From contig NZ_AQQY01000002.1 in the NCBI RefSeq assembly GCF_000671395.1, forward strand, positions 248,001-312,000: a DNA stretch of 64,000 nucleotides. Direction: 5' to 3'. Of the stretch, positions 36,533 to 45,236 are shown one piece after another; the stretch's first letter is position 1; every line of letters begins with the position of its first letter. The notes under the pieces are model-generated. The model was not told the origin of the DNA, did no database searches, and saw nothing but the letters and a program-made list of their open reading frames with translations. Position numbers and translations under genes: made by a program. The stretch comes from Actibacterium atlanticum (GTDB lineage Bacteria > Pseudomonadota > Alphaproteobacteria > Rhodobacterales > Rhodobacteraceae).

Positions 36533-38383
36533 ATGCACGCCTTTCGCAGCCATACCTGCGCCGAGCTGAACAAAAGCAACGTCGGAGAGACCGTCCGCCT
36601 GTCGGGCTGGGTTCACCGTGTCCGTGACCATGGTGGTCTGCTGTTCATCGACCTGCGCGACCATTACGGCGTGACGCAGGTGATGGCTGACCCTGACAGC
36701 CCGGTGTTTGCCGAGATCGAAAAGGTCCGTTCTGAATGGTGCATTCGCATTGATGGCAACGTAAAGGCCCGCGACGAAAGCCTGATCAACCCCAAGATCC
36801 CCACCGGCGAGGTTGAGGTGTTCATCCGCGACATCGAGGTTCTGGGCGCTGCCGAAGAGCTGCCGCTGATGGTGTTTGGCGATCAGGAATACCCTGAAGA
36901 AACCCGCCTGAAATACCGTTTTCTGGACCTGCGCCGCGAAGTGATGCAGGAAAGCATGAAGCTGCGTTCCGACGTGGTGGCCAGCATGCGCAAGCGCATG
37001 TGGGATCTGGATTTCCGCGAATACCAAACGCCGATCATCACCGCATCCAGCCCTGAAGGCGCGCGCGACTTCTTGGTGCCCTCGCGCCTGCACCCCGGCA
37101 AATTTTATGCCCTGCCGCAGGCGCCGCAGCAGTTCAAACAGCTGATCATGGTGTCGGGCTTTGATAAATACTTCCAGATCGCGCCGTGCTTCCGTGACGA
37201 AGATCCGCGCGCTGATCGCTCGCCCACGGATTTCTATCAGCTGGATTTGGAAATGTCCTTTGCGACCCAGCAGGACGTGTTCGACACGATCCAGCCGGTG
37301 CTGCAAGGCGTGTTCGAAGAGTTCGGCGGGGGCCGTAAAGTCGATGCGGAATGGCCGCAGATTTCCTACAAAGATGCCGCCAAATGGTACGGCACCGACA
37401 AGCCGGACCTGCGTAACCCGATCAAGATGCAGGATTGCTCGGAACATTTCCGCGGCTCGGGCTTTGCGATTTTCGCCAAGCTGCTGGAGCAAGAAGGCAC
37501 CGAAGTGCGCGCCATCCCGGCGCCTACGGGTGGTGGCCGCAAGTTCTGTGACCGGATGAACAAATTCGCCCAGGGTGAGGGCCTGCCGGGCATGGGATAC
37601 ATCTTCTGGCGCGAGAAAACCGCCGATGCCGTGGCGCAGGAGCTGGGCATCAAAGTCAAAGAAGCCCAAGCCAAGCTGAAATCCGGCGAGGTCGAAGGTG
37701 GCATGGAAGCCGCAGGTCCGCTGGCCAAAAACATTGGCCCCGAGCGCACCGAGGCGATCCGCCAGCAGCTGGGTCTGGGTGTGGGCGATGCGGCGTTCTT
37801 CCTGGGTGGCAAGCCGTCTTCGTTTGAAAAGATCGCGGGCAAGGCACGTGATGTGATTGGTCAGGAACTGAACCTGATCGACAAAGACCGGTTCGCCTTT
37901 GCCTGGATCGTCGATTTCCCGATCTACGAAAAGGACGAGGAAACCGGCGCGATTGATTTTGAGCACAACCCGTTCTCGATGCCGCAAGGCGGGATGGAGG
38001 CGCTGGAAGGCGATCCGCTGGACGTGCTGGGTTATCAGTATGACTTGGCCTGTAACGGCTATGAGCTGGTGTCGGGCGCGATCCGGAACCACAAGCCGGA
38101 AATCATGTTCAAGGCGTTCGAAATTGCCGGGTACGGCAAGGACGAGGTCGAAAAACGCTTTGGTGCGCTTGTGAACGCGTTCCAATATGGCGCGCCGCCG
38201 CACGGGGGCTGTGCTGCGGGCATCGACCGTATCGTGATGCTGCTGGCCGATCAGCAGAACATCCGCGAGGTCATGATGTTCCCGATGAACCAGCGCGCCG
38301 AAGACCTGATGATGAACGCCCCATCCGAGCCGCAAAACGAGCAATTGCGCGAACTTTCGCTGCGGGTCATCGAACAAGAGTAA
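36533..38383 (+). CDS. aspS: Aspartate--tRNA ligase
   Basis: A 616-residue bacterial-type class II aspartyl-tRNA synthetase. Seen: the OB-fold anticodon domain ([30 protein letters not shown]), class II motif 2 ([24 protein letters not shown]), the GAD insertion domain typical of bacterial AspRS (about residues 290-420), and motif 3 ([13 protein letters not shown]). The frame opens at 36314 but the family start is [12 protein letters not shown] at ATG 36533. Where asparaginyl-tRNA synthetase is absent, such enzymes can be non-discriminating, charging tRNA-Asn for GatCAB; this cannot be judged here. A strong terminator follows 28 bp after the stop. Confidence 0.97.
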   Translation: MHAFRSHTCAELNKSNVGETVRLSGWVHRVRDHGGLLFIDLRDHYGVTQVMADPDSPVFAEIEKVRSEWCIRIDGNVKARDESLINPKIPTGEVEVFIRDIEVLGAAEELPLMVFGDQEYPEETRLKYRFLDLRREVMQESMKLRSDVVASMRKRMWDLDFREYQTPIITASSPEGARDFLVPSRLHPGKFYALPQAPQQFKQLIMVSGFDKYFQIAPCFRDEDPRADRSPTDFYQLDLEMSFATQQDVFDTIQPVLQGVFEEFGGGRKVDAEWPQISYKDAAKWYGTDKPDLRNPIKMQDCSEHFRGSGFAIFAKLLEQEGTEVRAIPAPTGGGRKFCDRMNKFAQGEGLPGMGYIFWREKTADAVAQELGIKVKEAQAKLKSGEVEGGMEAAGPLAKNIGPERTEAIRQQLGLGVGDAAFFLGGKPSSFEKIAGKARDVIGQELNLIDKDRFAFAWIVDFPIYEKDEETGAIDFEHNPFSMPQGGMEALEGDPLDVLGYQYDLACNGYELVSGAIRNHKPEIMFKAFEIAGYGKDEVEKRFGALVNAFQYGAPPHGGCAAGIDRIVMLLADQQNIREVMMFPMNQRAEDLMMNAPSEPQNEQLRELSLRVIEQE

Positions 38384-38410
38384 ATTTTCGCCAACGGGTG
38401 TAAGATTGCG

Positions 38411-38441
38411 CGGGCGGACGGTGAAAACCGCCGCCCGTTTT
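38411..38441 (+). terminator. Rho-independent terminator of aspS with a GAAA tetraloop
   Basis: CGGGCGG / CCGCCCG (38411-38417, 38431-38437) continues, after one bulged A, into CGGT / ACCG with a GAAA loop; followed by TTTT. Lies 28 bp after the aspS stop and partly overlaps the spurious upstream start of the next gene's open frame. Confidence 0.9.
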
Positions 38442-38508
38442 GCTATATAAACGACAGATAGGCCCGCATGGGGCGTATCACGCTTATCTGGTTCGCAAAG
38501 GTGCGCGC

Positions 38509-39873
38509 ATGCGTTTTGACTCCCGGCTGGCGGAAATCCGGTTTGGCTATGGCCACAACCCCGACCTGAACCCGCCTGCGGATGCGGGCGAGATCATCGC
38601 GCGCCTTGGCGCGCGGGATCGGGCGGCGCAGCGTTGGCCGATTGATCTTTATGCCACGCGGACGCCATTGCTGGTGGAATACCAGCGCCTGAACAAGCTC
38701 CGAAAGTCCGGCGATATGGAGGGCGTCACCCTGAACAAAGCCCTGCGCAAACGGGTGCGTCGGGATCAGATGATGTATCTGAACACGGCGCTGAGCCGGG
38801 CCGCATTGTCAGAAGATGCGTTTCGCGAGCGGCTGACCCGGTTCTGGGGCGATCATTTCACCGTGCGGGGCAAACAGGCGCTGACCAAGCAGTTGGTGTC
38901 GACCTATATCGAAGAGGCAATCCGCCCGCATCTGGCGGGCCGGTTTGCCGACCTGCTGAAATCGGCAGTGACCCATCCGATGATGCTTTTGTATCTGGAT
39001 CAGTTTCGCTCCATCGGGCCCGGGTCCAACGGGGCCAAGAACGGGAAACGCGGGCTGAATGAAAACCTTGCCCGCGAGGTGCTGGAGCTGCACACGCTGG
39101 GTGTGGACGGGGCATATGCGCAAGATGATGTGCGCCAGCTGGCCGAGCTGTTCACCGGGTTGAGCGTGAAATCTGACCGGACATTCGTGTTTCGGGACAA
39201 CATTGCTGAACCGGGTTCAGAAACGGTTCTGGGTGAAAGCTATGGCGGCCGGAATGCGAATCTGAACGACATTCACGAAGTGCTGGAAGATTTGGCCGTG
39301 CATCCGGATACGGCCCGGCATCTGGCTTGGAAACTGGCGGTGCATTTCGTGGCGGATGTCCCTGAGCAGGCGCTGGTTGAACATGTCGCGCAGGCCTATT
39401 TGCGCAGCGGTGGTGATCTGACGGCAACCTATAGCGCGCTGCTGGAACATCCCGCCGCATGGGCGGCACAGTTGGGCAAAGCGCGCCAACCGTTTGATTT
39501 TATTGCGGCCAGCCTGCGGGCATTGGCGGTTTCGCCGCGCACCATGTCCGAGCATGACGACAAGGATGTCTTGCGCCGCTACTATAAACCGATGCGGGCG
39601 ATGGGTCAGAACTGGGAATTTCCGGGTGGCCCTGATGGCCTGCCCGAGGAGGCCTCGTACTGGATCACCCCGCCGGCGTTGGCGGTGCGGATCAACTGGG
39701 CCCTGCGCGCGCCTGAAGATATTTTGGCCAAGTTGCCTGACCCGCGCGCGTTGCTGGAGCGCGCCCTTGGGCCGATGGCAAATGACGCGCTTAACTTCGC
39801 TGTGGCGGGGGCGGAAAACCGGTCGGTGGGCGTGGCATTGGTGCTGACGTCACCGCAGTTTCAACGGAGGTAA
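38509..39873 (+). CDS. DUF1800 family protein
   Basis: A 454-residue member of the DUF1800 family, which nearly always sits beside a DUF1501 gene; biochemical function unknown. Seen: LAEIRFGYGHNPDLNPP at the start, the LTRFWGDHFTV block, DLLKSAVTHPMMLLYLDQFRSIG, NLAREVLELHTLGVDGAYAQDDVRQLAELFTGLSV (the best-conserved motif), and YKPMRAMGQNWEFPGGPDGLPEEASYWI. It has no evident signal peptide when started at ATG 38509; earlier starts overlap the aspS terminator. Its stop is 3 bp from the Tat-exported DUF1501 gene, so export as a complex with it is a possible inference. Confidence 0.9.
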   Translation: MRFDSRLAEIRFGYGHNPDLNPPADAGEIIARLGARDRAAQRWPIDLYATRTPLLVEYQRLNKLRKSGDMEGVTLNKALRKRVRRDQMMYLNTALSRAALSEDAFRERLTRFWGDHFTVRGKQALTKQLVSTYIEEAIRPHLAGRFADLLKSAVTHPMMLLYLDQFRSIGPGSNGAKNGKRGLNENLAREVLELHTLGVDGAYAQDDVRQLAELFTGLSVKSDRTFVFRDNIAEPGSETVLGESYGGRNANLNDIHEVLEDLAVHPDTARHLAWKLAVHFVADVPEQALVEHVAQAYLRSGGDLTATYSALLEHPAAWAAQLGKARQPFDFIAASLRALAVSPRTMSEHDDKDVLRRYYKPMRAMGQNWEFPGGPDGLPEEASYWITPPALAVRINWALRAPEDILAKLPDPRALLERALGPMANDALNFAVAGAENRSVGVALVLTSPQFQRR

Positions 39874-39876
39874 GTC

Positions 39877-41064
39877 ATGGCAGTTTCCCTTTCCAGACGT
39901 GGGTTCATGGCGCTGGGGTGCTCGGCGGCGGCCTCGCCTTTGTTGACACCTGTGACGCTGGCTGCGGCGCCTTGGGATCAGCGGTTGGTGGTGATTATTT
40001 TGCGCGGTGCCATGGATGGGGTGGATGTTGTGCAGCCTTACGGCGACCGGGCGCTGGCGGCGGCACGGCCGACGCTTTTGACCGGCGAAGCCGGGGGCGC
40101 GATTGATCTGGACGGGTTTTATGCTTTGCACCCGGCTTTGGCCGACTTGATGCCGATGTGGCGCGCCGGAGAGTTGGGTTTTGCCCATGCGGTGTCGACG
40201 CCATATCGCGACAAACGCAGCCACTTTGACGGGCAGGATTTGCTGGAGGCGGGCACCGGGTTTGAAGAGGGCACGCATACGATCCGGGACGGCTGGCTGA
40301 ACCGCTTGTTGCAGGTCACGCCCGATTTGGCGGCGGAAACGGCCTATTCGGTGGGGCAAGGCGAGATGTTGATCTTGTCGGGGCAGGCGCAGGCGGCGTC
40401 TTGGGTGCCGGACACGAACTTGGCCTTGTCGCCCCAAACGCGGGATTTGATGCGTCTTGTGGCGGCCTCGGACCCGCTGTTTGCCGATGCCCTTGGCGAT
40501 GCGGTGCAGATTGTAGAGAGCCTTGAAGAAGAGGAAGACACCGCGATGATGGCCGGGGGCAAGCGCGCGCCGGGGCACCAGAAGCTGGCGCAGTTTACCG
40601 CCTCACGCCTGCGGGGGGCGACCCGGATTGCGGCGTTTTCGCTGGGAGGCTGGGATACGCACAACCGCCAGATCGGGCGGATCAAACCGCCGCTACAGGC
40701 TTTGTCGGACGTGTTGCTGACCCTGAAGGCCGAGTTGGGCCCGATCTGGGGGCAGACGGCGGTGGTTGCCATGACAGAATTTGGCCGAACCGCGCGCGAG
40801 AACGGCTCGGGCGGGACCGACCACGGCACCGGCGGGGCCATGGTGATGGCGGGCGGCGCATTGCGTGGTGGCAAGGTGTATGGCGATTGGCCCGGTCTGG
40901 GCGAGCGCGACCTTTACAAGGGGCGCGATCTGATGCCGACAGCTGATGTGCGTGCCTACGCGGCCTCGACCATGCGCGGCATGTTTGGGTTGCCCCGTGA
41001 TGTGCTTGAACAGGTCGTCTTTCCCGGACTGGATATGGGGGGCGTGCCTGACCTGACGCTTTGA
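39877..41064 (+). CDS. DUF1501 family protein with a twin-arginine signal
   Basis: A 395-residue DUF1501 protein, alkaline-phosphatase/sulfatase-like fold by family description. The N-terminus carries a twin-arginine motif (LSRRGFMALGCSAAASPLL) with a hydrophobic stretch and an Ala-rich cleavage region ending TLAAAPW, so it should be exported folded. Further on: VVIILRGAMDGVDVVQPYGD, FDGQDLLEAGTG, and the C-terminal AVVAMTEFGRTARENGSGGTDHGTGGAMVMAGGAL, the family's conserved His/Asp block. The RBS GGAGG lies within the end of the DUF1800 gene. Together the pair is a common but unexplained secreted module. Confidence 0.92.
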   Translation: MAVSLSRRGFMALGCSAAASPLLTPVTLAAAPWDQRLVVIILRGAMDGVDVVQPYGDRALAAARPTLLTGEAGGAIDLDGFYALHPALADLMPMWRAGELGFAHAVSTPYRDKRSHFDGQDLLEAGTGFEEGTHTIRDGWLNRLLQVTPDLAAETAYSVGQGEMLILSGQAQAASWVPDTNLALSPQTRDLMRLVAASDPLFADALGDAVQIVESLEEEEDTAMMAGGKRAPGHQKLAQFTASRLRGATRIAAFSLGGWDTHNRQIGRIKPPLQALSDVLLTLKAELGPIWGQTAVVAMTEFGRTARENGSGGTDHGTGGAMVMAGGALRGGKVYGDWPGLGERDLYKGRDLMPTADVRAYAASTMRGMFGLPRDVLEQVVFPGLDMGGVPDLTL

Positions 41065-41121
41065 GGCTTTCGTGGCCCCGGTTTTCTGCTAGACCTTTGT
41101 GCAGTCAGGGAGAAAACGGCA

Positions 41122-41841
41122 ATGGAAGAGCATCGCGAGTTGGGCCTGCCGGTACCGGGCTGGACACCGCCGCCCGCACCGGGGCCGGATCAGATTGACG
41201 GTCGATATGTACGGCTTGAGCGGTTAAGCGCGGATCGCCATGCGGGTGATCTGCATCGCGGGTTCAGCGCCGATGACCGGATCTGGGACTATATGTCGAT
41301 TGGCCCGTTCTCCTCGGCGGCGCAGTATCATCGGTGGGTGCGCGAGCACGAAAGCCTTGATGATCCGGTATTCTATGCGTTCAAAGACTTGGAAACCGGC
41401 CATTTCGGCGGGGTCGGCAGCTATCTGCGGATCGCGCCAAGCGCCGGGTCGATCGAGATCGGTTCTATTTGTCTGGCGACGGGCATGCAGCGTAGCCGCG
41501 CTGCGACCGAGGCGTTGCTGTTGATGATCAAATGGGCGTTCGAGGCCGGGTATCGCCGTGTCGAGTGGAAGTGTAACGCGCTGAATTATGGCTCGCGCCG
41601 GGCTGCGCAGCGGTTGGGCTTTAGCTTTGAGGGCGTTTTCCGGCAGGCGGATGTGGTTAAAGGCCACAACCGTGATACGGCCTGGTTGGCCGCCGTCGAC
41701 AAGGAATGGCCCGCGCTGAAAGAGGCGATGGAGGTTTGGCTTTCGCCGTCAAATTTCGATGCCGATGGGCGACAGATCGAACGCCTGTCCGACCTGACCG
41801 CCTTGGTGCGGATCAATTCAGACCCGGTATTGGGCAACTAG
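41122..41841 (+). CDS. GNAT-family N-acetyltransferase (RimJ/RimL type)
   Basis: A 239-residue acetyltransferase of the RimJ/RimL branch, which acetylates protein N-termini or small molecules. Seen: the substrate-side DGRYVRLERLSADRHAGDLHRGF, the acetyl-CoA segment GSICLATGMQRSRAATEALLLMIKWAFE and the terminal VEWKCNALNYGSRRAAQRLGFSFEGVFRQADVVKGHNRDTAW, characteristic for this branch. ATG at 41122 follows GGGAGAAAACGGCA. It is long for a GNAT of this type by about 40 residues, mostly at the C-terminus. Its stop abuts the convergent response-regulator stop with no gap. Confidence 0.9.
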   Translation: MEEHRELGLPVPGWTPPPAPGPDQIDGRYVRLERLSADRHAGDLHRGFSADDRIWDYMSIGPFSSAAQYHRWVREHESLDDPVFYAFKDLETGHFGGVGSYLRIAPSAGSIEIGSICLATGMQRSRAATEALLLMIKWAFEAGYRRVEWKCNALNYGSRRAAQRLGFSFEGVFRQADVVKGHNRDTAWLAAVDKEWPALKEAMEVWLSPSNFDADGRQIERLSDLTALVRINSDPVLGN

Positions 41842-42561
41842 CTAGACCGGGCCCGTCGCATTGATACGGGCATCCACCAGACTGGCGATCTGCATCACGG
41901 TCTGTTCCGCGGTCAGCCCGGCACGGGTGCGTTCATCCAGACGCGTCGCAGCATGTTCCAGCGGCATGTCCCGTGCGGCGCGCGCCACCCCGGTCAGAAA
42001 CTGTGCCAGATAGCGCATCCGCCGACCGTCTTGATGTTCTGCCAGAATTTCGGCCGCCTGAACCATGTCATCACGAAATGCGAACGGGTCAGGCGTGACC
42101 ACTTCGCCGGGCAGGGCGCGCGGGCCTGCTGCCTGCGCCTGATCGGCCAGATGACCCAGAATGGCCTGTTGAAATTCAGCCAGGCTGGCCAATGGTTTTG
42201 ACAGGAACCCGTCCGCGCCAGCGTCAAGCGCGCGCTGTTCAGCATTATCATCCCCGCTGGTTGCCAGAATCACCGGGACGCGCGGTTTGGCCTGCGCCAG
42301 TTCTTCAATCAGGGTTTCGCCCGAGCCGTCGGGCAGGCCCAGATCAATGATTGCCACGGTGGGGCGATAGACCCGCAGGTGCCGCTGCGCCGAGGCCAGA
42401 CAATCGGCGCGGCGGATGCGCGCACCGGATCGCAGGCAAAGCAGGCGCATAGCCTCCGAGGCGAACCTGCTGTCTTCGACGGCCAGAACCGTCAGCCCGG
42501 TCAGCGGACGCCCAGGTGTGGCAGGGCGAAATGGGGTAAGCACATCAAATTCGTCGGTCAT
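41842..42561 (-). CDS. Orphan response regulator with an uncharacterised C-terminal domain
   Basis: A 239-residue protein with an N-terminal receiver domain (residues 21-140): VLAVEDSRFASEA, phosphoacceptor Asp in TVAIIDLGLPDGSGETLI, Thr/Ser in VILATSGDD and Lys in DGFLSKPLAS. The C-terminal 95 residues are helical (FRDDMVQAAEILAEHQDGRRMRYLAQFLTGVARAARDMPLE...) and not a known DNA-binding or enzymatic output; a phosphotransfer or protein-binding role is possible. ATG at 42561 has CAGGAGGCTGCC upstream; the frame to 42792 is not supported. No histidine kinase gene is next to it. Confidence 0.87.
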   Translation of the reverse strand: MTDEFDVLTPFRPATPGRPLTGLTVLAVEDSRFASEAMRLLCLRSGARIRRADCLASAQRHLRVYRPTVAIIDLGLPDGSGETLIEELAQAKPRVPVILATSGDDNAEQRALDAGADGFLSKPLASLAEFQQAILGHLADQAQAAGPRALPGEVVTPDPFAFRDDMVQAAEILAEHQDGRRMRYLAQFLTGVARAARDMPLEHAATRLDERTRAGLTAEQTVMQIASLVDARINATGPV

Positions 42562-42706
42562 GGCAGCCTCCTGTCTCTGGGAGTATTTGAGACCACGATT
42601 GCTTAATTCGCGGTAAAGCGACTGAGATAAATTTGAAGGGTTTTCCCTTGCGGTACTGGCTGCACCGCCCCATAACCTGCGCCAGACCGGATTCTGGAGG
42701 AATGTT

Positions 42707-43111
42707 ATGATCGGACGTTTGAACCATGTCGCTATTGCCGTGCCCGACCTGGAGGCCGCCGCGGCGCAGTATCGCAACACGTTGGGTGCCAATGTCGGCG
42801 CGCCTCAGGACGAGCCGGATCATGGTGTGACGGTCATTTTTGTAGAGCTGCCCAACACCAAAATCGAATTTCTGTATCCGCTGGGCGATGAATCCCCGAT
42901 CAACGGGTTCCTTGAAAAGAACCCGGCCGGTGGCATTCACCACATCTGCTATGAGGTCGACGACATCATCGTTGCCCGTGACAAACTGAAAGAAGAGGGC
43001 GCGCGGGTTCTGGGCTCGGGTGAGCCCAAGATCGGTGCCCACGGCAAGCCGGTGCTGTTCCTGCATCCCAAAGATTTCAACGGGTGCCTGGTGGAACTGG
43101 AGCAAGTCTGA
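42707..43111 (+). CDS. mce: Methylmalonyl-CoA epimerase
   Basis: A 134-residue vicinal-oxygen-chelate enzyme that interconverts (R)- and (S)-methylmalonyl-CoA in propionate breakdown and the ethylmalonyl-CoA pathway. Metal ligands are visible: His in RLNHVAIAVPDLEAA (residue 6), His in AGGIHHICYEVDDI, and Glu in CLVELEQV at the C-terminus; the central AFVELPNTKIEFLYPLG-like strand also fits. ATG at 42707 follows TGGAGGAATGTT. It shares its stop with the start of the DUF1467 gene (ATGA), an arrangement frequent in Rhodobacterales. Confidence 0.95.
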   Translation: MIGRLNHVAIAVPDLEAAAAQYRNTLGANVGAPQDEPDHGVTVIFVELPNTKIEFLYPLGDESPINGFLEKNPAGGIHHICYEVDDIIVARDKLKEEGARVLGSGEPKIGAHGKPVLFLHPKDFNGCLVELEQV

Positions 43112-43404
43112 TGACGATCACCGCTGCGCTGGTTCTGTTTGCCGTGATCTGGTTCATGGTTCTGTTCATCACCTTGCCGCTGCGTCGGCGCACGCAGGGG
43201 GATGAGGGTCAGGTTGAGCCGGGTACGCATGCCAGCGCGCCGGTGAATTTCAACCCCGGACGCACCGCGTTGATTGTTTCGGCGATCACCGTGGTGTTGT
43301 GGGCGATCATTGCCGGGATCATCGTTTCCGGTGTGATCTCTATCCGCGACTTTGATCCGCTTAACGAGCTGACGATCCTGCCAGCCGGTGGTACTGGTGA
43401 GTAA
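43111..43404 (+). CDS. DUF1467 family small membrane protein
   Basis: A 97-residue inner-membrane protein of the DUF1467 family, with two predicted membrane helices (TITAALVLFAVIWFMVLFITLPL and TALIVSAITVVLWAIIAGIIVSGVISI) joined by a polar loop carrying RRRTQGDEGQVEPGTHASAPVNFNPG. Function unknown; always seen next to mce in related genomes to my knowledge. ATG at 43111 overlaps the mce stop. Its last 44 bp overlap the convergent EI24 gene, and no terminator is visible on this side. Confidence 0.9.
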   Translation: MTITAALVLFAVIWFMVLFITLPLRRRTQGDEGQVEPGTHASAPVNFNPGRTALIVSAITVVLWAIIAGIIVSGVISIRDFDPLNELTILPAGGTGE

Positions 43405-44071
43405 AGGTCGCCACGCCCAGAATTGGGATTAACAGGTTGATCAGCGGCACGGTGAGTGGGATCGCCATCAGCGTGCCCGCCATCCAGACCCGCCACCAGT
43501 GTTTGCGCCGCAGGGCGGTGGCGCCTTTGCGCCCTTCGCGTCGCATGGCGACCATCTGGAAATATTCGCGCCCCAGAAGATAACCGTTCACGGCCCAGAA
43601 CATCATCGGTGCGATGGGCCCCAGCGGAATTGCCAGCATCAGCGCCACAAGGTTGACGGCGATCAACACGCCAAAGAAGTTCACGCTGTCGCGGAAGGCC
43701 TCGTAAAACGGGGTGCGTGGTGCGGTGGGCAGGTTGGGGTAGTGTTTGTCTTCGACCGCCTCGGCGATGTCTTCGAGGAATAGGCCGGTAAAGGCCGAGG
43801 CCACGGGTACCATCAGGAAGATCGACAGGATCAGCATCAGCAGGATCGCAGCGCCGGACAAGAAGTCGCCGGCCCAGGATATCTCGCCGATCAGGGGGAT
43901 GAAGGATTCGTCGGGGACGAACCACTCGATCAGCCCGACAAAAAGCGTTGTGATCGCGACCAGCAGGATCACGGTCAGGCCAAGGCCCAGCCACAGAACC
44001 CGGCGAAAGCGGCGGTCTGACAATTGGCTGACCGCTTTGGCGAAATCGGAAAAGATCACTGATCGACCCAT
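43361..44071 (-). CDS. EI24/CysZ-like membrane protein
   Basis: A 236-residue inner-membrane protein of the EI24 domain family (CysZ-related), about five membrane helices: helix 1 follows LSDRRFRRVLW, then the SFIPLIGEISWAGDFLSGAAILL and VASAFTGLFLEDIAEAVEDKHYP segments typical of the family, and a C-terminal GVATFTHQYHRL. E. coli CysZ is a sulfate transporter, but the alphaproteobacterial branch is uncharacterised; sulfate uptake is not implied. The gene begins inside the 3' end of the nitroreductase gene (16-bp overlap) and so is its operon partner. It overlaps the convergent DUF1467 gene by 44 bp. Confidence 0.85.
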   Translation of the reverse strand: MGRSVIFSDFAKAVSQLSDRRFRRVLWLGLGLTVILLVAITTLFVGLIEWFVPDESFIPLIGEISWAGDFLSGAAILLMLILSIFLMVPVASAFTGLFLEDIAEAVEDKHYPNLPTAPRTPFYEAFRDSVNFFGVLIAVNLVALMLAIPLGPIAPMMFWAVNGYLLGREYFQMVAMRREGRKGATALRRKHWWRVWMAGTLMAIPLTVPLINLLIPILGVATFTHQYHRLAGSSAR

Positions 44072-44634
44072 TGGGTGATGGCGTTCAGGTTCGGGCGGGG
44101 GCGATCGGGGGGCGTGCTGTCACAGCTGCCCAGATGAATATAACCGGCGACGGTCTCACCTGCGGTCAGGCCCAGTCCGGGTTGAAGGAAGCGATCTTCG
44201 TAGGCGGCCCAGCCGGAGATCCAATTTGCCCCCCAGCCCGAGGCCAGAGCCGCATTGACCAGCGCGAGGCAGACGGACCCGGCAGAGTAAACCTGTTCGA
44301 TCAGCGGGATTTTTTCCGAGGGTTTGGGCGAGGAGATCACGGCGACGATCAACCCGGCGCTGGCGAACGCGGTTTGAACCTTGGCGATCTTGTCTTCGGG
44401 AATGCCAGCCTCTGCGCCGGCCGGTTCTGCCAGATCAGCCAGACGGGTCAGGGCCGCGCCCTGCAGCACGATGAAACGCCAGGGTTCCAGCTTGCCGTGG
44501 TCGGGGGTGCGGGCGGCCATGGTCAGCAGGGGCTCAAGCTGGGCACGGTCAGGGTAGGGCGCCTTAAGCAGCTTGGCCGGACACGAGCGGCGGGTGGTCA
44601 GAAAGTCGACGGCGGCTTGGTTGCGGGTGGGCAT
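44056..44634 (-). CDS. Nitroreductase family FMN-dependent oxidoreductase
   Basis: A 192-residue flavoprotein of the nitroreductase superfamily, close to the YdjA-type subgroup. Seen: FLTTRRSCPAKLLKAPYPDRAQLEPLLTMAARTPDHGKLEPWRFIVL (FMN phosphate-binding region, residues 11-58), the central PLIEQVYSAGSVCLALVNAALASGWGANWISGW and the C-terminal GYIHLGSCD. It probably reduces nitroaromatic or quinone compounds; natural substrate unknown. The open frame runs back to 45096 but only from ATG 44634 is there family similarity. It overlaps the EI24 gene by 16 bp. Confidence 0.9.
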   Translation of the reverse strand: MPTRNQAAVDFLTTRRSCPAKLLKAPYPDRAQLEPLLTMAARTPDHGKLEPWRFIVLQGAALTRLADLAEPAGAEAGIPEDKIAKVQTAFASAGLIVAVISSPKPSEKIPLIEQVYSAGSVCLALVNAALASGWGANWISGWAAYEDRFLQPGLGLTAGETVAGYIHLGSCDSTPPDRPRPNLNAITQWVDQ

Positions 44635-44872
44635 TGAGTTCTCCGGTTTGGTGGGGATGATTTTTGCTGCATCCCGCGCCGCTTCAAGGGGCTGTTGCCA
44701 AATTGCGGCCCCTGCGGGGCCAAGAGATAGGGGCGCCTGACGGCGCATTGGCGCGGGCGGCACCCGCGTGGCTGACATTTCAATAGGCGTTGTGTCGCGC
44801 CGAGGGAAGGGGCGGCTGCCGCAGGATTTGCGCGAGCAGGTGCCGACCGGCCCCCGGATTGCTATGAGGCCG

Positions 44873-45145
44873 TTATGAGGCGTTAGGCTCGTCTTGTTTG
44901 GGCCTGCCGTTTTTGTCGCGCGCCAGTCGATAGACGCCTTCGGGCAAATCCAGCGCGGCGGCCAGTTCATCCAGTTGCGCCAGCGACAGGGTGATTTTAT
45001 TCGTCCGGTCGGTATGCGGGTCATGCTGTTCGACGGTGATGCATTCCTCAAAAGCGTGGATGACCACATCTTCTTGCAGATGGCCTTCGCCCTCATCCAT
45101 GATGGTGACTATGGTCGCGTCGAATTCGTGTTCGATTGTAAACAT
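44873..45145 (-). CDS. Conserved hypothetical protein, 90 residues
   Basis: A small acidic protein that I know only as a conserved hypothetical in Rhodobacterales. The N-terminal half is beta-strand-like with a run of acidic residues (TIVTIMDEGEGHLQEDVVIHAFEECITVEQHDPHTDRTNKITLS), the C-terminal half is helical (LAQLDELAAALDLPEGVYRLARDKNGRPKQDEP). ATG at 45145 starts at FTIEHEFDATIV; the ribosome binding site is weak. It is divergent from the M48 lipoprotein protease across about 90 bp and lies 238 bp upstream of the nitroreductase gene on the same strand. No function can be assigned. Confidence 0.72.
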   Translation of the reverse strand: MFTIEHEFDATIVTIMDEGEGHLQEDVVIHAFEECITVEQHDPHTDRTNKITLSLAQLDELAAALDLPEGVYRLARDKNGRPKQDEPNAS

Positions 45146-45236
45146 GCGAACAGGTTAGGGCGCAGCGACGCCAATGGGAAGCGCTGATGGCGGGGATGTG
45201 AGTGGAAATCGTCCCGGCCGCGCGTATGTTTGACAC

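Noticed and set aside
36515..38377. 620-residue open frame antisense to aspS
   Set aside because: Shadow of GC-rich codon usage opposite a certain gene; no family resemblance.
44634..45096. N-terminal extension of the nitroreductase gene by about 150 residues
   Set aside because: The extra part is Arg/Pro/Ser-rich noise, overlaps another gene in a different frame and has no family match.
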